DNA of 64,000 bases from the NCBI GenBank assembly GCA_902702965.1, contig CACRXP010000227.1, positions 808,778 to 872,777 on the forward strand. The letters run 5' to 3'. The first letter of the stretch is position 1, and each line of letters starts with the position of its first letter. The notes beneath the pieces were generated by a model, which did not search any database, was not told the DNA's origin, and saw only the letters and a program-made list of their open reading frames with translations. Source of the stretch: Spirometra erinaceieuropaei (Eukaryota; Platyhelminthes; Cestoda; Diphyllobothriidea; Diphyllobothriidae). Shown piece after piece: positions 63,720 to 64,000 of the stretch. The translations under genes and the position numbers were made by a program.

Positions 63720-64000
63720 AAAAGTAAACCTAATCCTTAACGTAATTATAAACCTAACGCTTACCCTAAACGAGACACTAAACCTCACCCTAAACCCGCC
63801 ACGAACCCTATCCCCAACCCTAAGCCTAAATTTAACCTTAACCTTGATCCAACTCCTAACCCTAACCTCAACTCAAACCCTAACCCCAACCTTAACTCTA
63901 ACTATAGCCCTGCCCCAATCCAGACCTTGACATTAAATGTAAACCTAAATCGCAATCCAGACCCTAACACTAACCGGAACCCTTAAACTTAACGCAAACC
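63720..64000. repeat. Degenerate telomere-like (CCCTAA) DNA at the window end
   Basis: About 280 bp rich in AACCCTAACC-like units (TAACCCTAACCTCAAC, AAACCCTAACCCC, ACCTTAACTCTAAC), heavily mutated and possibly continuing past the window. It could be interstitial or subtelomeric. The units are far too decayed for a working telomere. Confidence 0.65.

Noticed and set aside
63720..64000. True chromosome end
   Set aside because: The CCCTAA-like units are heavily mutated and irregular, and similar short tracts occur inside the window at several places.

Overview
The window looks like repeat-dense, gene-poor DNA from a eukaryote, most likely a parasitic flatworm (tapeworm or fluke). This is inferred from the mix of elements: Penelope-like elements (PLEs) with GIY-YIG endonucleases and hammerhead ribozymes, CR1-type LINEs, BEL/Pao and Ty3/Gypsy remnants, tRNA-headed SINEs and TTAGGG-like tracts. 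No intact host gene, rRNA or clear functional tRNA gene was recognised. Almost every recognisable protein sequence is a broken fragment of a transposable element, and no operon-like or bacterial organisation is present.

Layout. 0-9 kb: a PLE tail with a hammerhead motif (about 0.4-0.5 kb), an LTR-like repeat (2.45 kb), an old DNA-transposon copy (4.5-5.2 kb) and a 5'-truncated PLE (5.68-7.44 kb) with inverted terminal repeats and a 12-bp target duplication. 9-19 kb: an inverted pair of SINEs, a foldback repeat, a hammerhead-bearing PLE end (16.0-16.5 kb) and another PLE endonuclease remnant (18 kb). 18.9-26 kb: a 1.85-kb non-autonomous element with TA target duplications, an alternating A/B tandem array interrupted by a second copy of that element, and further fragments. 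27.5-30.5 kb: an antisense BEL/Pao remnant (RNase H, integrase and C-terminal domain). 31-37 kb: long foldback elements and an antisense Ty3/Gypsy integrase remnant into which one foldback is nested. 38.8-50 kb: a cluster of PLE fragments from at least three lineages. 51.2-52.7 kb: an antisense LINE. 53.5-55.2 kb: two MITEs carrying telomere-like repeats. 55.3-56.25 kb: a palindromic hammerhead-bearing PLE insertion with an 11-bp target duplication. 58-60 kb: two more foldbacks. 61.6-62.5 kb: the 3' end of a second LINE. The window ends in degenerate CCCTAA-like DNA.

How the parts relate. Four PLE groups can be told apart by motif. Group A has a hammerhead downstream of a C-terminal tail with WFTGPQSINKCNDL. 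Group B has YCGQT in the nuclease. Group C has CSCG...YIGRT. Group D has YVGETGK. The foldback elements (about 950-990 bp) and the 1.85-kb element share terminal sequence (GCTAACTCATGAAAT core, usually next to CAGTA) and TA target sites in the best copies, so they were probably moved by one Tc1/mariner-like transposase that is not encoded here. Two insertions (at 5.68 kb and 23.03 kb) can be compared with unoccupied related copies inside the same window, which fixes their ends well.

Limits: all family assignments come from reading motifs by eye. Boundaries without target duplications are good to roughly 20-50 bp.
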